The notes below the pieces were generated by a model, which saw only the letters and a list, made by a program, of their open reading frames with translations, did no database searches and was not told the origin of the DNA. The position numbers were made by a program, and so were the translations under genes. 64,000 nucleotides of DNA, taken from JBCDHN01 sp965224535 (GTDB lineage Bacteria > Verrucomicrobiota > Verrucomicrobiia > Verrucomicrobiales > DEV007). The DNA is taken from contig CBDCZR010000001.1 of NCBI GenBank assembly GCA_965224535.1, forward strand, positions 185,704 to 249,703, given 5' to 3'. Positions 52,228-60,744 of this stretch are shown in pieces. Each line of letters begins with the position of its first letter. Position 1 is the stretch's first letter.

Positions 52228-53013
52228 TCAGAACACGAAGGAGACGCCCATCGCCTCAAAGCTGACTTTCCACTCTTTGAGCCATTTGTCGCCCAGCGCC
52301 TCGAACTGGCCCGCTTCGCGATAGGCCTTCAAAAACGCGTTGATTTCTTCCAGCAACGCCGCGTTGCCTTTTTGCACGGCGATTCCCCACGCCTCCGAAC
52401 GCAGCGGATCGAGAATCGCGCGCGTTGTCTCCGGATGCCGCTTCCAGTGCTGGTAGACGGAGACCTGGTCGTAGAGAAACGCCTCGGCCTTCCCTTGGGC
52501 CACTTCCATGGCGCAGTTGCCGGCGTCTTCCAGGACGATGAGGCTGGCCTCCGGCAAGTGCTCTTGGGCCCATTCGTGGCCGGTCGTCCCCAGCTTGCAG
52601 GCGATTTTTCGCCCCGGCGTTTTCAGGTCGGCGGCGGAGTTCACCGAGCCGTCTTTTTGCACCAGCATGCAGATGCCGTTGCGCACGTAGGGATCGCTGA
52701 AATCGACTTTTTTGGCCCGCTTCGAGGTGATGGTCATCGAGGAGATCACGCAGTCGATGCGGTCGCTCTGCAGCGAGGGAATCAGGCCGATCCAGGCGTA
52801 ATCGCGGATTTCGATCTCCTGGCCCAGGTGTTTGCCCAGCGCCTTGGCTAAATCGACGCTCACCCCCTGCGGGACGCCGTTTTCATCCTTCATTTCAAAG
52901 GGCGGGTAGGACAATTCCATGCCGACAACCAGCACGTTGTCCGGATTTCCGTCTCCACAGCCGGACAGGGCGAAAACGGCGGCGATTGGGCCAAGCAAGT
53001 TCCAGAATTTCAT
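52228..53013 (-). CDS. amino-acid-type ABC transporter substrate-binding lipoprotein
   Basis: A 261-residue solute-binding protein of family 3. Lipobox LSGC (C19), then LVVGMELSYPPFEMKDENGV, SLQSDRIDCVISSMTITSKR, KIACKLGTTGHEW and AWGIAVQKGNAALLEEINAF. The ligand is probably a polar amino acid. No permease or ATPase genes are adjacent. Instead its ATG overlaps the stop of a DUF368 gene by 4 bp, so the two are cotranslated. Confidence 0.9.
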   Translation of the reverse strand: MKFWNLLGPIAAVFALSGCGDGNPDNVLVVGMELSYPPFEMKDENGVPQGVSVDLAKALGKHLGQEIEIRDYAWIGLIPSLQSDRIDCVISSMTITSKRAKKVDFSDPYVRNGICMLVQKDGSVNSAADLKTPGRKIACKLGTTGHEWAQEHLPEASLIVLEDAGNCAMEVAQGKAEAFLYDQVSVYQHWKRHPETTRAILDPLRSEAWGIAVQKGNAALLEEINAFLKAYREAGQFEALGDKWLKEWKVSFEAMGVSFVF

Positions 53014-53972
53014 GAATCGGGCGAGGGTTGAGGCGTTTTCCCGGCGGCGAAGCGTTCCATGACCAAAACGATCGCGGCGCCGGCGAGGATGAGCGCGACC
53101 GCCAGCCAGGAAGTCGTGTCGGCGAAGTCCGGCAGACGCCAATTTTCGTAACCGACGATTTTTTCCTTCACCTCGCCGTCGGGTTTCGTGAATTCGACGG
53201 TTTTGGGCGATTTCCAGGGCCAAATGATCGCCAGCGAGCCGGCGATGAACCCGGTGATCAGCGCCACGGCCAAATCGTGGTAATTGCGGAAGAGCCAGCT
53301 CAAAAATCGGGAGAGAGCCACCAACCCGGCAACGGCGCCGATGCCGACGGGCACGAGCACCTTGAGCGCCTCGGGGTCGAGCGTTTTCAATTGGCTGACG
53401 GACTCGATCATGACCAGTTGATAGTTGCCCATGAGCAGCAGCACGAAGGAACCGCTCAAGCCCGGGATGATCATGCTGCAAATGCCGACCACGCCGCAGA
53501 GCATGAGGTAGACGAAGCTGTTGTTTTGCTCGGCCTGGCCCAGGAAAGCCATGGAAACCGCGGCGCCGAGCCCGAGGATCGCGGCGATTACCGGTCCGGC
53601 GCTCCAAACCTTGACCATTCGGCCCACAGCGGGAATGGATGCGGCGATCAAGCCGAAGAAAAACGCCCAAACCAGGGTGTTGTGATGCTCGAAGGCCCAC
53701 TTCAGCCCCTCGGCGATCGAAATCACGCTAACCACCGCGCCCAAGCCGAGCCAAAAGAGGAAAACCAGGTCCGTGTGCTTCAAAAACGCGCCAAACTCCC
53801 GCCTGGCCAGCAAACGCAACGCATCGAGGTTGAACGACTTCAGCGCCTCGATCATTCGCTCGTAGATTCCTGTGAGGAACGCCACCGTACCGCCGGAAAC
53901 GCCGGGAATGACGTTCGCCGCGCCCATAGCGGCGCCTTTGAGGAGGAGCGATATGGCGTTGCGTGGCATCAT
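53010..53972 (-). CDS. DUF368 polyprenyl-phosphate transporter-family protein
   Basis: A 320-residue integral membrane protein with about eight helices and the family motifs GAANVIPGVSGGTVAFLTGI and GICSMIIPGLSGSFVLLLMG (paired PGxSG loops). DUF368 proteins have been identified as undecaprenyl-phosphate recycling transporters (PopT type) in other bacteria. That function is inferred here from family membership. The start is one of two adjacent ATGs (53972 or 53969), which lie inside a 29-bp tandem duplication. The gene is translationally coupled to a solute-binding lipoprotein. Confidence 0.88.
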   Translation of the reverse strand: MMPRNAISLLLKGAAMGAANVIPGVSGGTVAFLTGIYERMIEALKSFNLDALRLLARREFGAFLKHTDLVFLFWLGLGAVVSVISIAEGLKWAFEHHNTLVWAFFFGLIAASIPAVGRMVKVWSAGPVIAAILGLGAAVSMAFLGQAEQNNSFVYLMLCGVVGICSMIIPGLSGSFVLLLMGNYQLVMIESVSQLKTLDPEALKVLVPVGIGAVAGLVALSRFLSWLFRNYHDLAVALITGFIAGSLAIIWPWKSPKTVEFTKPDGEVKEKIVGYENWRLPDFADTTSWLAVALILAGAAIVLVMERFAAGKTPQPSPDS

Positions 53973-54019
53973 GCAGACCTGTGCGCGTGTCGTGGCATCA
54001 TGCAAGCCTATGCGCGTGG
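53962..54019. repeat. 29-bp tandem duplication spanning the DUF368 start codon
   Basis: Two adjacent 29-bp units, both starting CGTGGCATCATGCA, differ at only a few positions. On the minus strand each unit carries the ATGATGCCACG start sequence of the DUF368 gene, so the duplication placed a second start-codon context just upstream. Its effect on expression is unknown. Confidence 0.75.
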
Positions 54020-54097
54020 CGTGAGCGGAGCGCAAGGCAAATCCCCCCCACCGGGAATCACTGGCGCATCGGGAAACTCGGGAAAACCGGGAATTGC

Positions 54098-55651
54098 TCA
54101 GTCCAACGTATCTTTGCCGGCGCCGCCCTTGGTTTCGTTGCCTCCCCCGGATTTGTCGGTGGTCCCTTCTTGTTTGGGCGGTGGCGGGGGCTCGGTGGGG
54201 ACGGCGGTGAAGGCGCGAAACAGAAAAATGTGGGGGACACTGGGGACCTGGGGCGATACGACGATGGTTTCGCGGCCAACGTCGCGCCCGGCCAGTTTGG
54301 GAATGTGGTTGGTCACGTCGCTAACCGGCGAATCGTGACGCCGCGCCCAGATTTCGACCGTGGCTTTCACGTCCGGCTTGGCTTTGGCGATCTCGGCGTT
54401 GGCGGCCTCGGCGTGTTTTTCCAGCATGGGCTTGAGTTTCGCGGCGTGGGCCAACAATTTGTCGCGAGGCACGAACGAACCGGCGAAATCGTAGTCGGTA
54501 AACTGCCGCTTGATCTTGATGGCTTCCGGAACGGGCGGAAGAAACACCGGAGCCTGTTGGCCGGCGACCGACCAGGGTTTCCAGCCGTTGGGAATTCCGT
54601 TTCCGCCGCCAAGAGAGTTGGCCAAATCCCGCGCCGCGATGTAAACGTCAAAACTGTCCGGGGCGACGTGGAACATGAGGTAGTTGCGGTCGATCCCGGT
54701 CTGTTTGAACGCGTTCAACATCGAGGAATTGGGCCGGCGAAGCTCATCGATGGTCACCCCGCCGTCTTCGCGCGGAATAAAGCGCAACGTCAGCGTGTCC
54801 CGGCCGGTGGGGACGGCCAGCGAGTAGCTGATGTGGCTGTTGCCGAACTTGTCCGGGTTCGCTTTGGCGTAGGCGAGGACCTTTTTCGGGTCGTAGCGGA
54901 ATTTTTTGAGGTGAAATCGGTCGTCGCGGTCGCGAATGGGCAAAAATCGGCCCTCGCGGTCTTTTTTGTCACTGGAAAAGCCGTGGGTGTAGTAGCCGGG
55001 TTCCGGTCCGGAATAGACCAGTTGCTCGAAGGCGGCGTCGATCAGGTCGCGTGTGCGGAAGGCGTGGATGTAGACGTCGCCGACCCAATAAGCCTTGCCG
55101 CGGACGCACAGCACGTAGCGCGGTTCGGCGTTGTCAGGCGCGATTCGCGGGTTGGGCAAGCTCACCACGGTCGGCTCCGGCCCGGTGTCTGACATGGCGA
55201 CGGCCAATTGCTCGCGCAGCTTGCGCAATTCCTCGTTTTTGGCCAAATTTTCGGTGGATTGCTGCTCCTTTTTCTCCTGCTCCTGCTTGATGGCCAACTC
55301 CAGCGCTTTCATCTGGTTTTCCAGGTCTTCCACGGAGTTATCGGACTTCAGGCTCTCCAGCTCCAGCTTCAATTGCTTCTGTTGCTCGGCAATCTCATCC
55401 ATCGACCGGTTTTTCTGCAGGGCGTCCTTCAGGTTGGCCTTGTCTTCCAGGCGTTTGTCTCGCGTCAGAATGTTCGCCTGAAGCTCTTCCGGGCTCACTG
55501 GCTTGAGTTCGGAGACGATGCGGTCGACCACATCGCTCATGGTGATGCTGGTGAGAATGAGGACGAGCAGCAAGATGCCGACCACGTTGGTTAGCGCGTC
55601 GAGCAGCGAATCCATGTTCGCTTCTTCGTCTCCTTTGTTTCGGCGGGCCAT
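54098..55651 (-). CDS. membrane protein with ExbD/MotB-like anchor and coiled coil
   Basis: A 517-residue protein. Near the N-terminus MDSLLDALTNVVGILLLVLI is a single membrane helix with a conserved Asp as in ExbD/MotB/TolR stators. A coiled coil (residues ~70-140, KQLKLELESLKSDNS...) and a periplasmic beta-rich domain (RYVLCVRGKAYWVGDVYIHA) follow, with a Gly/Lys-rich tail. In PVC bacteria such proteins accompany MotA/TolQ/ExbB-like partners; none is adjacent here, but the upstream TPR gene on the same strand (211 bp away) may belong to the unit. The function is inferred from the anchor only. Confidence 0.7.
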   Translation of the reverse strand: MARRNKGDEEANMDSLLDALTNVVGILLLVLILTSITMSDVVDRIVSELKPVSPEELQANILTRDKRLEDKANLKDALQKNRSMDEIAEQQKQLKLELESLKSDNSVEDLENQMKALELAIKQEQEKKEQQSTENLAKNEELRKLREQLAVAMSDTGPEPTVVSLPNPRIAPDNAEPRYVLCVRGKAYWVGDVYIHAFRTRDLIDAAFEQLVYSGPEPGYYTHGFSSDKKDREGRFLPIRDRDDRFHLKKFRYDPKKVLAYAKANPDKFGNSHISYSLAVPTGRDTLTLRFIPREDGGVTIDELRRPNSSMLNAFKQTGIDRNYLMFHVAPDSFDVYIAARDLANSLGGGNGIPNGWKPWSVAGQQAPVFLPPVPEAIKIKRQFTDYDFAGSFVPRDKLLAHAAKLKPMLEKHAEAANAEIAKAKPDVKATVEIWARRHDSPVSDVTNHIPKLAGRDVGRETIVVSPQVPSVPHIFLFRAFTAVPTEPPPPPKQEGTTDKSGGGNETKGGAGKDTLD

Positions 55652-55740
55652 TTTCGTGCGGGGGTGTTTGGATGGTGACTAGTGCCTATCATAACGATGG
55701 TGGCGCTGCGATCCAGTCCCAAATGCCGGATTGCTGGACT

Positions 55741-55860
55741 TTAGGGACGGAAAGGACAAAAGGGACCGAAGGGACAAACGCGGCATCAAATCGCAAAAAA
55801 CCTGCCCTTTACGCTCCCTTGCGTCCTTTTCGTCTTTTTGGTCCCTTTCGTCCCTTTTGG
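55741..55860. repeat. 9-bp-period hairpin repeat (GGGACCTAA family), copy 3
   Basis: Units AGGGACGGA, AAGGACAAA, AGGGACCGA and AGGGACAAA every 9 bp are followed by complementary TTGCGTCCT and TTTCGTCCC units. It occupies most of the 211-bp gap between the TPR gene and the ExbD-like gene. Same family as 26603-26693 and 37673-37760; here the arms are longest. Confidence 0.82.
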
Positions 55861-55862
55861 CG

Positions 55863-58541
55863 TCAGGAATCAATAAAATGCTCCATCGCCGCGTCGCGGG
55901 TCGCGCCGTTGTGGAGGGCTTTTTGGTAGTGTTCCTTGGCCAGGGGCTTGGAAGGCTCGCTGCGCGTGGCGTAGAGCACGGAGAGGTTAAAATGGGCGCC
56001 GGCGTGGGAAGGATCGGCGGTGATGGCCTTCTTGAATTCAGATTCCGCGCGGGTTCCCCAGCCTTTTTCGCTGGCGATCAGGCCCACGTAGTTGTGAGCG
56101 TTGGCGTTGCTGCCGCCGTGGCGCAGGCACTCGTAAAACGACTCCAACGCACCGTCCAAATCGCCGTTTTTGTAGCCCAACACGCCCAAAAAGTAGTGAG
56201 CGTTGGCGCAGGTTTCCTCCACGGAGAGGGCGCGATCCAGATAGCGGCGCGATTGCTCCAAATCGCCCCGGCGCAGGGAAATGACCCCCATGTTGCACAG
56301 CGCGTAGAGGTTGTTGTGGTCGATTTTCAGGATGCGTCCGTAAGCCTTCGCCGCGGCGTCGAAATTGCCCTGGCCAAAGTCGTAATTCGCCGCTTTGGCG
56401 ATTTGGGTGATCTGGTTGTCGCGATCCGCGGCAATCACCCGGTCAGCTTCCAAGTCCCGGTCGCCCTCACCGCCCATCACCGCTCCGGGAGAGGTGGACG
56501 CCAGCGCGGAAGGAACTTCGCTGGTTTCCACGGCCTTGATCAGTTGCAAATCTTCGGGCTTTTTGAACATGGCGCGCTCGTCCTCGCTCAATTCCAACTG
56601 CTCGCCGGCCATGCCCGCCAGTGCATCGTAGAGGGCCACGGATTGCACGTCCAGCTTGCGCAACTCGTCCAGGACGATGTCGCGCGCCTGCTGGAGGTGG
56701 GCCTGCTTCACCAACTGCTTGCGAATCAAGCCGCGCAGCAAGTCGTTTTCCTCTTTGGCGCTGGCTAACATGACCACTTCTTCCCGGCTCTTGGTCAGCT
56801 GGCTGGTCAGGGCGTCGAGCTTTTCCTTGGCTTGTGCCAACAGCCCGTCTTTTTGCTTCAACTCGGCCTTGGCGGAGTCCAGCTCCTCTTTAAAGGCGTC
56901 ACGCTCTTTCACGGCCGTGTCCCGCTGTTTGGTGGTGGAATCCAACTCCGTCAGCATCGTTTTGAGCTTGCCGTTGAGTTCCTCCACCTTCTTGGCGTAG
57001 GCTTCGCTGGCTTTTTCCGAGGAAATTCGCTCGCTTTGGATGGTTTGTACTTTTTTGCGCAAACTCTCCAATTCCACGTCGTAATTGGCGCCGGAGCGGG
57101 TCAAGGTTTCGATTTCCATTTTGGCGGCGGCCAGCTCTTTTTGCCATTTGAGGTTGGCGTTGACCAGATCCTTGACGTCGCCGTCGATTTGGTCGCTGGC
57201 GTTGAGCAAAATCGCCATTTCATCCAGGCTTTGCTGCAACTGGTTGCGTTGTTCCACCAGCAAATTGCGCTCGCGGACCAATCCTTCGTTCTCAAGCTGA
57301 AACTTGCGGTTGGAGGTCTCCAGGCTGGCCACTTGCTCGTTGAGTTGGGCGATGGTTTTGCGCGATTCGTCCAGTGCGGCGAGCAATTTGGCGTTGCTCT
57401 CGGTTAGTTCCCCGTTTTCGCGAAGGGCGGCTTCCAGTTCTTTGGTGGTTGCGTCGCGCTGGGTTGCGGCTTTTTGGGCGGCGAGTTGGGCCGCTTTCAA
57501 GGCTTTGTCGGCCCCGGCCAGTTTTTCTTCGGCCGCCTTCAATTTCGCCTCCATGCTGGGCCCGCCGTTTTGTTTGGCCAGCGCCAGCTCCTCCTTCAGG
57601 GCGTCGCGCTCGTCCCGAGCCTCGTCGCGGTCGGCGATGGCGTTGGCCAGGCGTTTGTTGAGCTGGGCATTGGCCTCCATCATGTTGGCCCGGTCTTCAA
57701 CGACGCCGTCGCGCTCCTTGGATCGCTTGTCGAGTTCGGCCTTGGCCAGCTCCAGCGCTTTGACGATGTTGGCGCTCTCAGCGTTGGCTTTGCGCAGCTC
57801 TTCGGTCGCCAGTTGCAGTTGTTTGCGCAATTGCTGCTTCTCCTGGTCGTTCATCGTCCCCGCGCCCTTCAAATCCTGCAACGCTTTGGCCAATTGCGCC
57901 TTAATCATCGCCTCTTGTTGCTTGGCTTGCCCCAACTGATTTTGCAGCGATTGCATCCGCTGCTCGCGGTCGGCCAAATCTCGTTCCAGCCGCTGTTTGG
58001 CCCCGGTCAGGAAATCCACCCGAGCTTGCATGGAGCTGAATTCCTCCCCCATGTTTTGAATGGGCGGGGCCACGTTCCAATTCGGCCTTTGCGCGCCCGC
58101 ATTGCCGCGCGGAGCCAATTCTCCGGATCCCGGCTTGATCACCAACGGCTTGGGCCCACTTCCGGGAGCGTCCTGCACGATTGTGGGCCGTGGCAGGGGC
58201 CCCAAATCTTCCTTGCCATCCGTTTTCAAGCGCGCCCTCACCTGTTCGATTTTGTCCAGCAACGCTTTGCGGCGAAAATCCATCATGTTCTTCTTCCACG
58301 ATGGGTGGGTGCGGGAGATGTAGTCGAAGAGCCGGTAGGATTCCCGATAGTCGGCCAGAGCCACCAGGTCGTTGCCCTGCTCCTCCTTGCTCTCGGCTTC
58401 GCGCATTTTCATGTAAGCGCGCAACCAAAGGGTGTTGGGCTCCTCAGTGGCCTCGTTTTGGGCGAGTAGACCACCGGTTAGGAGGCTACTCACTACCAAC
58501 GTAACAACAAGACCGATCAGATTCGGCAACCGAAACTTCAT
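55863..58541 (-). CDS. exported long coiled-coil protein with C-terminal TPR domain
   Basis: An 892-residue exported protein. The N-terminal signal (LPNLIGLVVTLVVSSLLTGG) is followed by a short helical domain and a Pro/Ala linker. A coiled coil of about 500 residues follows (residues ~170-680; Glu, Lys, Gln, Ala-rich heptads), then four to five TPRs (NLYALCNMGVISLRRGDLEQ, NAHYFLGVLGYKNGDLDGAL, AHAGAHFNLSVLYATRSEPS). It resembles periplasmic scaffold proteins. The divergent 250-bp region to the HNH gene holds no recognised gene. The ExbD/MotB-like gene lies downstream on the same strand. Confidence 0.8.
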   Translation of the reverse strand: MKFRLPNLIGLVVTLVVSSLLTGGLLAQNEATEEPNTLWLRAYMKMREAESKEEQGNDLVALADYRESYRLFDYISRTHPSWKKNMMDFRRKALLDKIEQVRARLKTDGKEDLGPLPRPTIVQDAPGSGPKPLVIKPGSGELAPRGNAGAQRPNWNVAPPIQNMGEEFSSMQARVDFLTGAKQRLERDLADREQRMQSLQNQLGQAKQQEAMIKAQLAKALQDLKGAGTMNDQEKQQLRKQLQLATEELRKANAESANIVKALELAKAELDKRSKERDGVVEDRANMMEANAQLNKRLANAIADRDEARDERDALKEELALAKQNGGPSMEAKLKAAEEKLAGADKALKAAQLAAQKAATQRDATTKELEAALRENGELTESNAKLLAALDESRKTIAQLNEQVASLETSNRKFQLENEGLVRERNLLVEQRNQLQQSLDEMAILLNASDQIDGDVKDLVNANLKWQKELAAAKMEIETLTRSGANYDVELESLRKKVQTIQSERISSEKASEAYAKKVEELNGKLKTMLTELDSTTKQRDTAVKERDAFKEELDSAKAELKQKDGLLAQAKEKLDALTSQLTKSREEVVMLASAKEENDLLRGLIRKQLVKQAHLQQARDIVLDELRKLDVQSVALYDALAGMAGEQLELSEDERAMFKKPEDLQLIKAVETSEVPSALASTSPGAVMGGEGDRDLEADRVIAADRDNQITQIAKAANYDFGQGNFDAAAKAYGRILKIDHNNLYALCNMGVISLRRGDLEQSRRYLDRALSVEETCANAHYFLGVLGYKNGDLDGALESFYECLRHGGSNANAHNYVGLIASEKGWGTRAESEFKKAITADPSHAGAHFNLSVLYATRSEPSKPLAKEHYQKALHNGATRDAAMEHFIDS

Positions 58542-58791
58542 AACACAGGCAGAGCGTTGAATTTTAGAATTGTTAGAGTTGAAAACGCGAATTCGACGAA
58601 ATTTTCACAGGGTATTCACACAACGCGCCTCTTCTAGCACAGAAAATGAGAAGATTCCCAGCAAAAAATCGCGCTTTTGCGACGATTTTCCCGCAAATGC
58701 AAGATTCTCGCGCCTTGGTGCGACGTATTTTTGACTTGATGTCATTCAACCAACCCGTATTTTCCCGGACCTTTTCTGTCCCAAAAACGCG
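58542..58791. other. 250-bp divergent intergenic region, no gene seen
   Basis: The region lies between the start of the coiled-coil/TPR gene and the HNH nuclease gene, so it should contain two promoters. It is noticeably AT-richer than the genes (GAATTTTAGAATTGTTAGAG). A TTGACT-like hexamer near 58732 has no convincing -10 partner at the right distance. No repeat, tRNA or conserved hairpin is recognised. Confidence 0.5.
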
Positions 58792-59412
58792 GTGAAAACC
58801 ACCCTCAACAACCCCGTTTTGGTCCTTAACCGGCTTTGGCAACCGGTCAATATCTGTACGGCCCGGCGCGCCTTTTCGCTGCTCTACCTGGGTCATGCGC
58901 AAGTCGTTCACACTGACGCCGATGAGAATTTTTTCACCCACGACATCGACTCCTGGGTTGTGGCAACCCGCGATTCGCCGGATTTGGAGCTGATTCACAC
59001 CATTTCCTGCAAATTCGGCGTGCCGGAGATCATCGTGCTTTCCGTTTTCGACCGATTGCCGAAAAAAGAGGTCAAATTCACCCGGCAAAACATTTTTGAG
59101 CGCGACGAGCACACCTGCCAGTACTGCGGGAACAACTACGATTCGCGCGATTTGAACCTGGATCACGTGGTTCCCCGCGATAAAGGCGGCAAGAACAGTT
59201 GGGAGAACATCGTCACCAGTTGCATCCGCTGTAACACGAAGAAAGCGAACAAGTTGCCGCACGAAGCCGGGATGTTTCCGCTGAAAGAGCCCCGAGCGCC
59301 CAAATGGCGCCCGTTCATGTGTCTGGCCGAAAAATCCGCCCGCCGCAAATCCCGCGCCAGTTGGCGGCATTTTCTCGACCTCAAGCCCTCCAAGGTGGAA
59401 ATGAGCGAGTGA
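58792..59412 (+). CDS. HNH endonuclease-type protein
   Basis: A 206-residue HNH family protein. Two zinc-binding CxxC pairs (C109/C112 and C144/C147) enclose the DHVVPRDKGG motif (D124-H125) and an Asn-containing helix (WENIVTSCIRCNTKKANK). The N-terminal half (LNRLWQPVNICTARRAFSLL) is typical of the bacterial 'HNH endonuclease family protein' group found as single-copy genes in many phyla and not clearly tied to mobile DNA. The start codon is GTG. Confidence 0.88.
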   Translation: MKTTLNNPVLVLNRLWQPVNICTARRAFSLLYLGHAQVVHTDADENFFTHDIDSWVVATRDSPDLELIHTISCKFGVPEIIVLSVFDRLPKKEVKFTRQNIFERDEHTCQYCGNNYDSRDLNLDHVVPRDKGGKNSWENIVTSCIRCNTKKANKLPHEAGMFPLKEPRAPKWRPFMCLAEKSARRKSRASWRHFLDLKPSKVEMSE

Positions 59413-59414
59413 GG

Positions 59415-59520
59415 CGGAAATTTGGAAATTCGAAGCTGGAAATTCGAAATTGGAAGTTGGAGGATCCGGGGTTCTTGTTTTGCCTGGACTGAAACCTGAA
59501 AACCTGAAAACCTGAAAACT
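59415..59520. repeat. short-period repeats between the HNH and ROK genes
   Basis: The first block (59415-59461) has GGAAATT, GGAAGTT and CGAAATT units with a 7-bp period. The second block (59488-59520) has CTGAAAC and CTGAAAA units with a 7-8-bp period. The second block runs directly into the 5' end of the ROK gene, where the usual start codon of that family would be expected. Confidence 0.7.
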
Positions 59521-59535
59521 CTTCGCACCATCGGC

Positions 59536-60444
59536 ATGGATTTTGGCGGCACCTCGGTCAAAATCGGTGTTTGCCAGGGCAAAAAAGTCGTCGAAACCCG
59601 CGATCCCATCCCCACCGAGCGCTATCCCGGCGTCGATCCGCTGGTCGAGGCCATGGCGGAGGAAATCGCCAAATTGCGCGAAAATCACGACGTAACCGCG
59701 ATCGGCGCCGGCGTCCCCGGCTTCGTCGACTTTGAAGCGGGCTACGTCTACAACCTCACCAACGTCCCCGGCTGGCAAAACGTCCCGCTCAAGCACATCC
59801 TCCACCAGCGCACGGATTTGCCCGTGGTGGTGGAAAACGACGCCAACGCCATGGCCTACGCGGAGTGGAAATGCGGCGCCGCCCAAGACCTGACCAACGT
59901 GGTCTGCATCACCCTCGGCACCGGAGTTGGCGGCGGGCTCATCCTGGACGGCAAACCCTTCCGCGGCAGTGCCTACGGCGCCGGAGAAATCGGCCAAATG
60001 AGCATCGATTGCGACGGCCGAAGCGGAAACTACGGCAACATGGGCGCGCTGGAAAAATACATCGGCAACCAACAGATCGAAGAATTGGCCCGCAAGCGCT
60101 ACGCCAACGTGGGCGAAGACGCCCGGCCGGAAAGTTGCACCCCGCGTCACATCGCCGAGGCCGCGGAAAACGGCGACGACATCGCCCGCCAGATTTGGGG
60201 CGACATCGGCCGTTGGCTCGGTTGCGCCCTCACCAGCATCACCTGGATCTTGAACCCCGACGCCATCGTCATCGGCGGCGGCGTGGCCAAAGCCGGCGAC
60301 CTGCTCTTCGAGCCGCTCAAGCGCCAGATGCAGTATCAGCTCAATCCCGTGTATTGGGAGCACCTCAAAGTCCTGCGCGCCAAATTTGGCAACGAAGCCG
60401 GGATGATCGGCGCGGCGGCGTTGGCGGCTGAGGCGGGAAGTTAG
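59536..60444 (+). CDS. ROK-family sugar kinase (glucokinase-like)
   Basis: A 302-residue ATP-dependent sugar kinase. MDFGGTSVKIGV is the phosphate 1 motif, ENDANAMAYAEW carries the catalytic Asp, and CITLGTGVGGGLILDGKPFR and GAGEIGQMSI follow. Odd: the CxCGxxGCxE zinc site of ROK proteins is replaced by CDGRSGNYGNMGALE, so structural zinc is probably lost. In-frame codons upstream (KTLRTIG) match the usual start of the family, but no ATG, GTG or TTG precedes them: that position is occupied by the short-period repeat. ATG 59536 is therefore assigned, with a possible non-standard upstream start. Confidence 0.85.
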   Translation: MDFGGTSVKIGVCQGKKVVETRDPIPTERYPGVDPLVEAMAEEIAKLRENHDVTAIGAGVPGFVDFEAGYVYNLTNVPGWQNVPLKHILHQRTDLPVVVENDANAMAYAEWKCGAAQDLTNVVCITLGTGVGGGLILDGKPFRGSAYGAGEIGQMSIDCDGRSGNYGNMGALEKYIGNQQIEELARKRYANVGEDARPESCTPRHIAEAAENGDDIARQIWGDIGRWLGCALTSITWILNPDAIVIGGGVAKAGDLLFEPLKRQMQYQLNPVYWEHLKVLRAKFGNEAGMIGAAALAAEAGS

Positions 60445-60744
60445 TGCCTCAATCGTGAACTTTCGACACCTTTGCGCAACATTTGGTGCATCTGTTAGGA
60501 CTTAAAACTTGAAACTTAACGCTTAAAACTCCGGCTTGGCCGGTTTAGGTTTTTGCGCCGGCGAGCCTCCGTCCTGCAATCGACCCTAACCGAACGAAAA
60601 ACGGCTGGACACAGGTTGACATTGGCGCGAACTATGCTCCCGATTGCTCACTGCACCTTGTAGGTTCGTCAGGATCGCCAAGCACGCAAATAGAGCCACA
60701 ATTGAGGGGTAAAATCACCCCTCCTTCCCCTCAGCACGCACATC
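60445..60744. other. intergenic region upstream of dnaN with a 7-bp-period repeat
   Basis: A 300-bp gap between the ROK gene and dnaN. A 7-bp-period repeat (ACTTAAA and ACTTGAA units) occupies 60501-60530 and closely resembles the one between cysC and cysD. A TTGACA hexamer occurs at about 60616, but no well-spaced -10 follows. No gene, tRNA or terminator is recognised. Confidence 0.55.
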
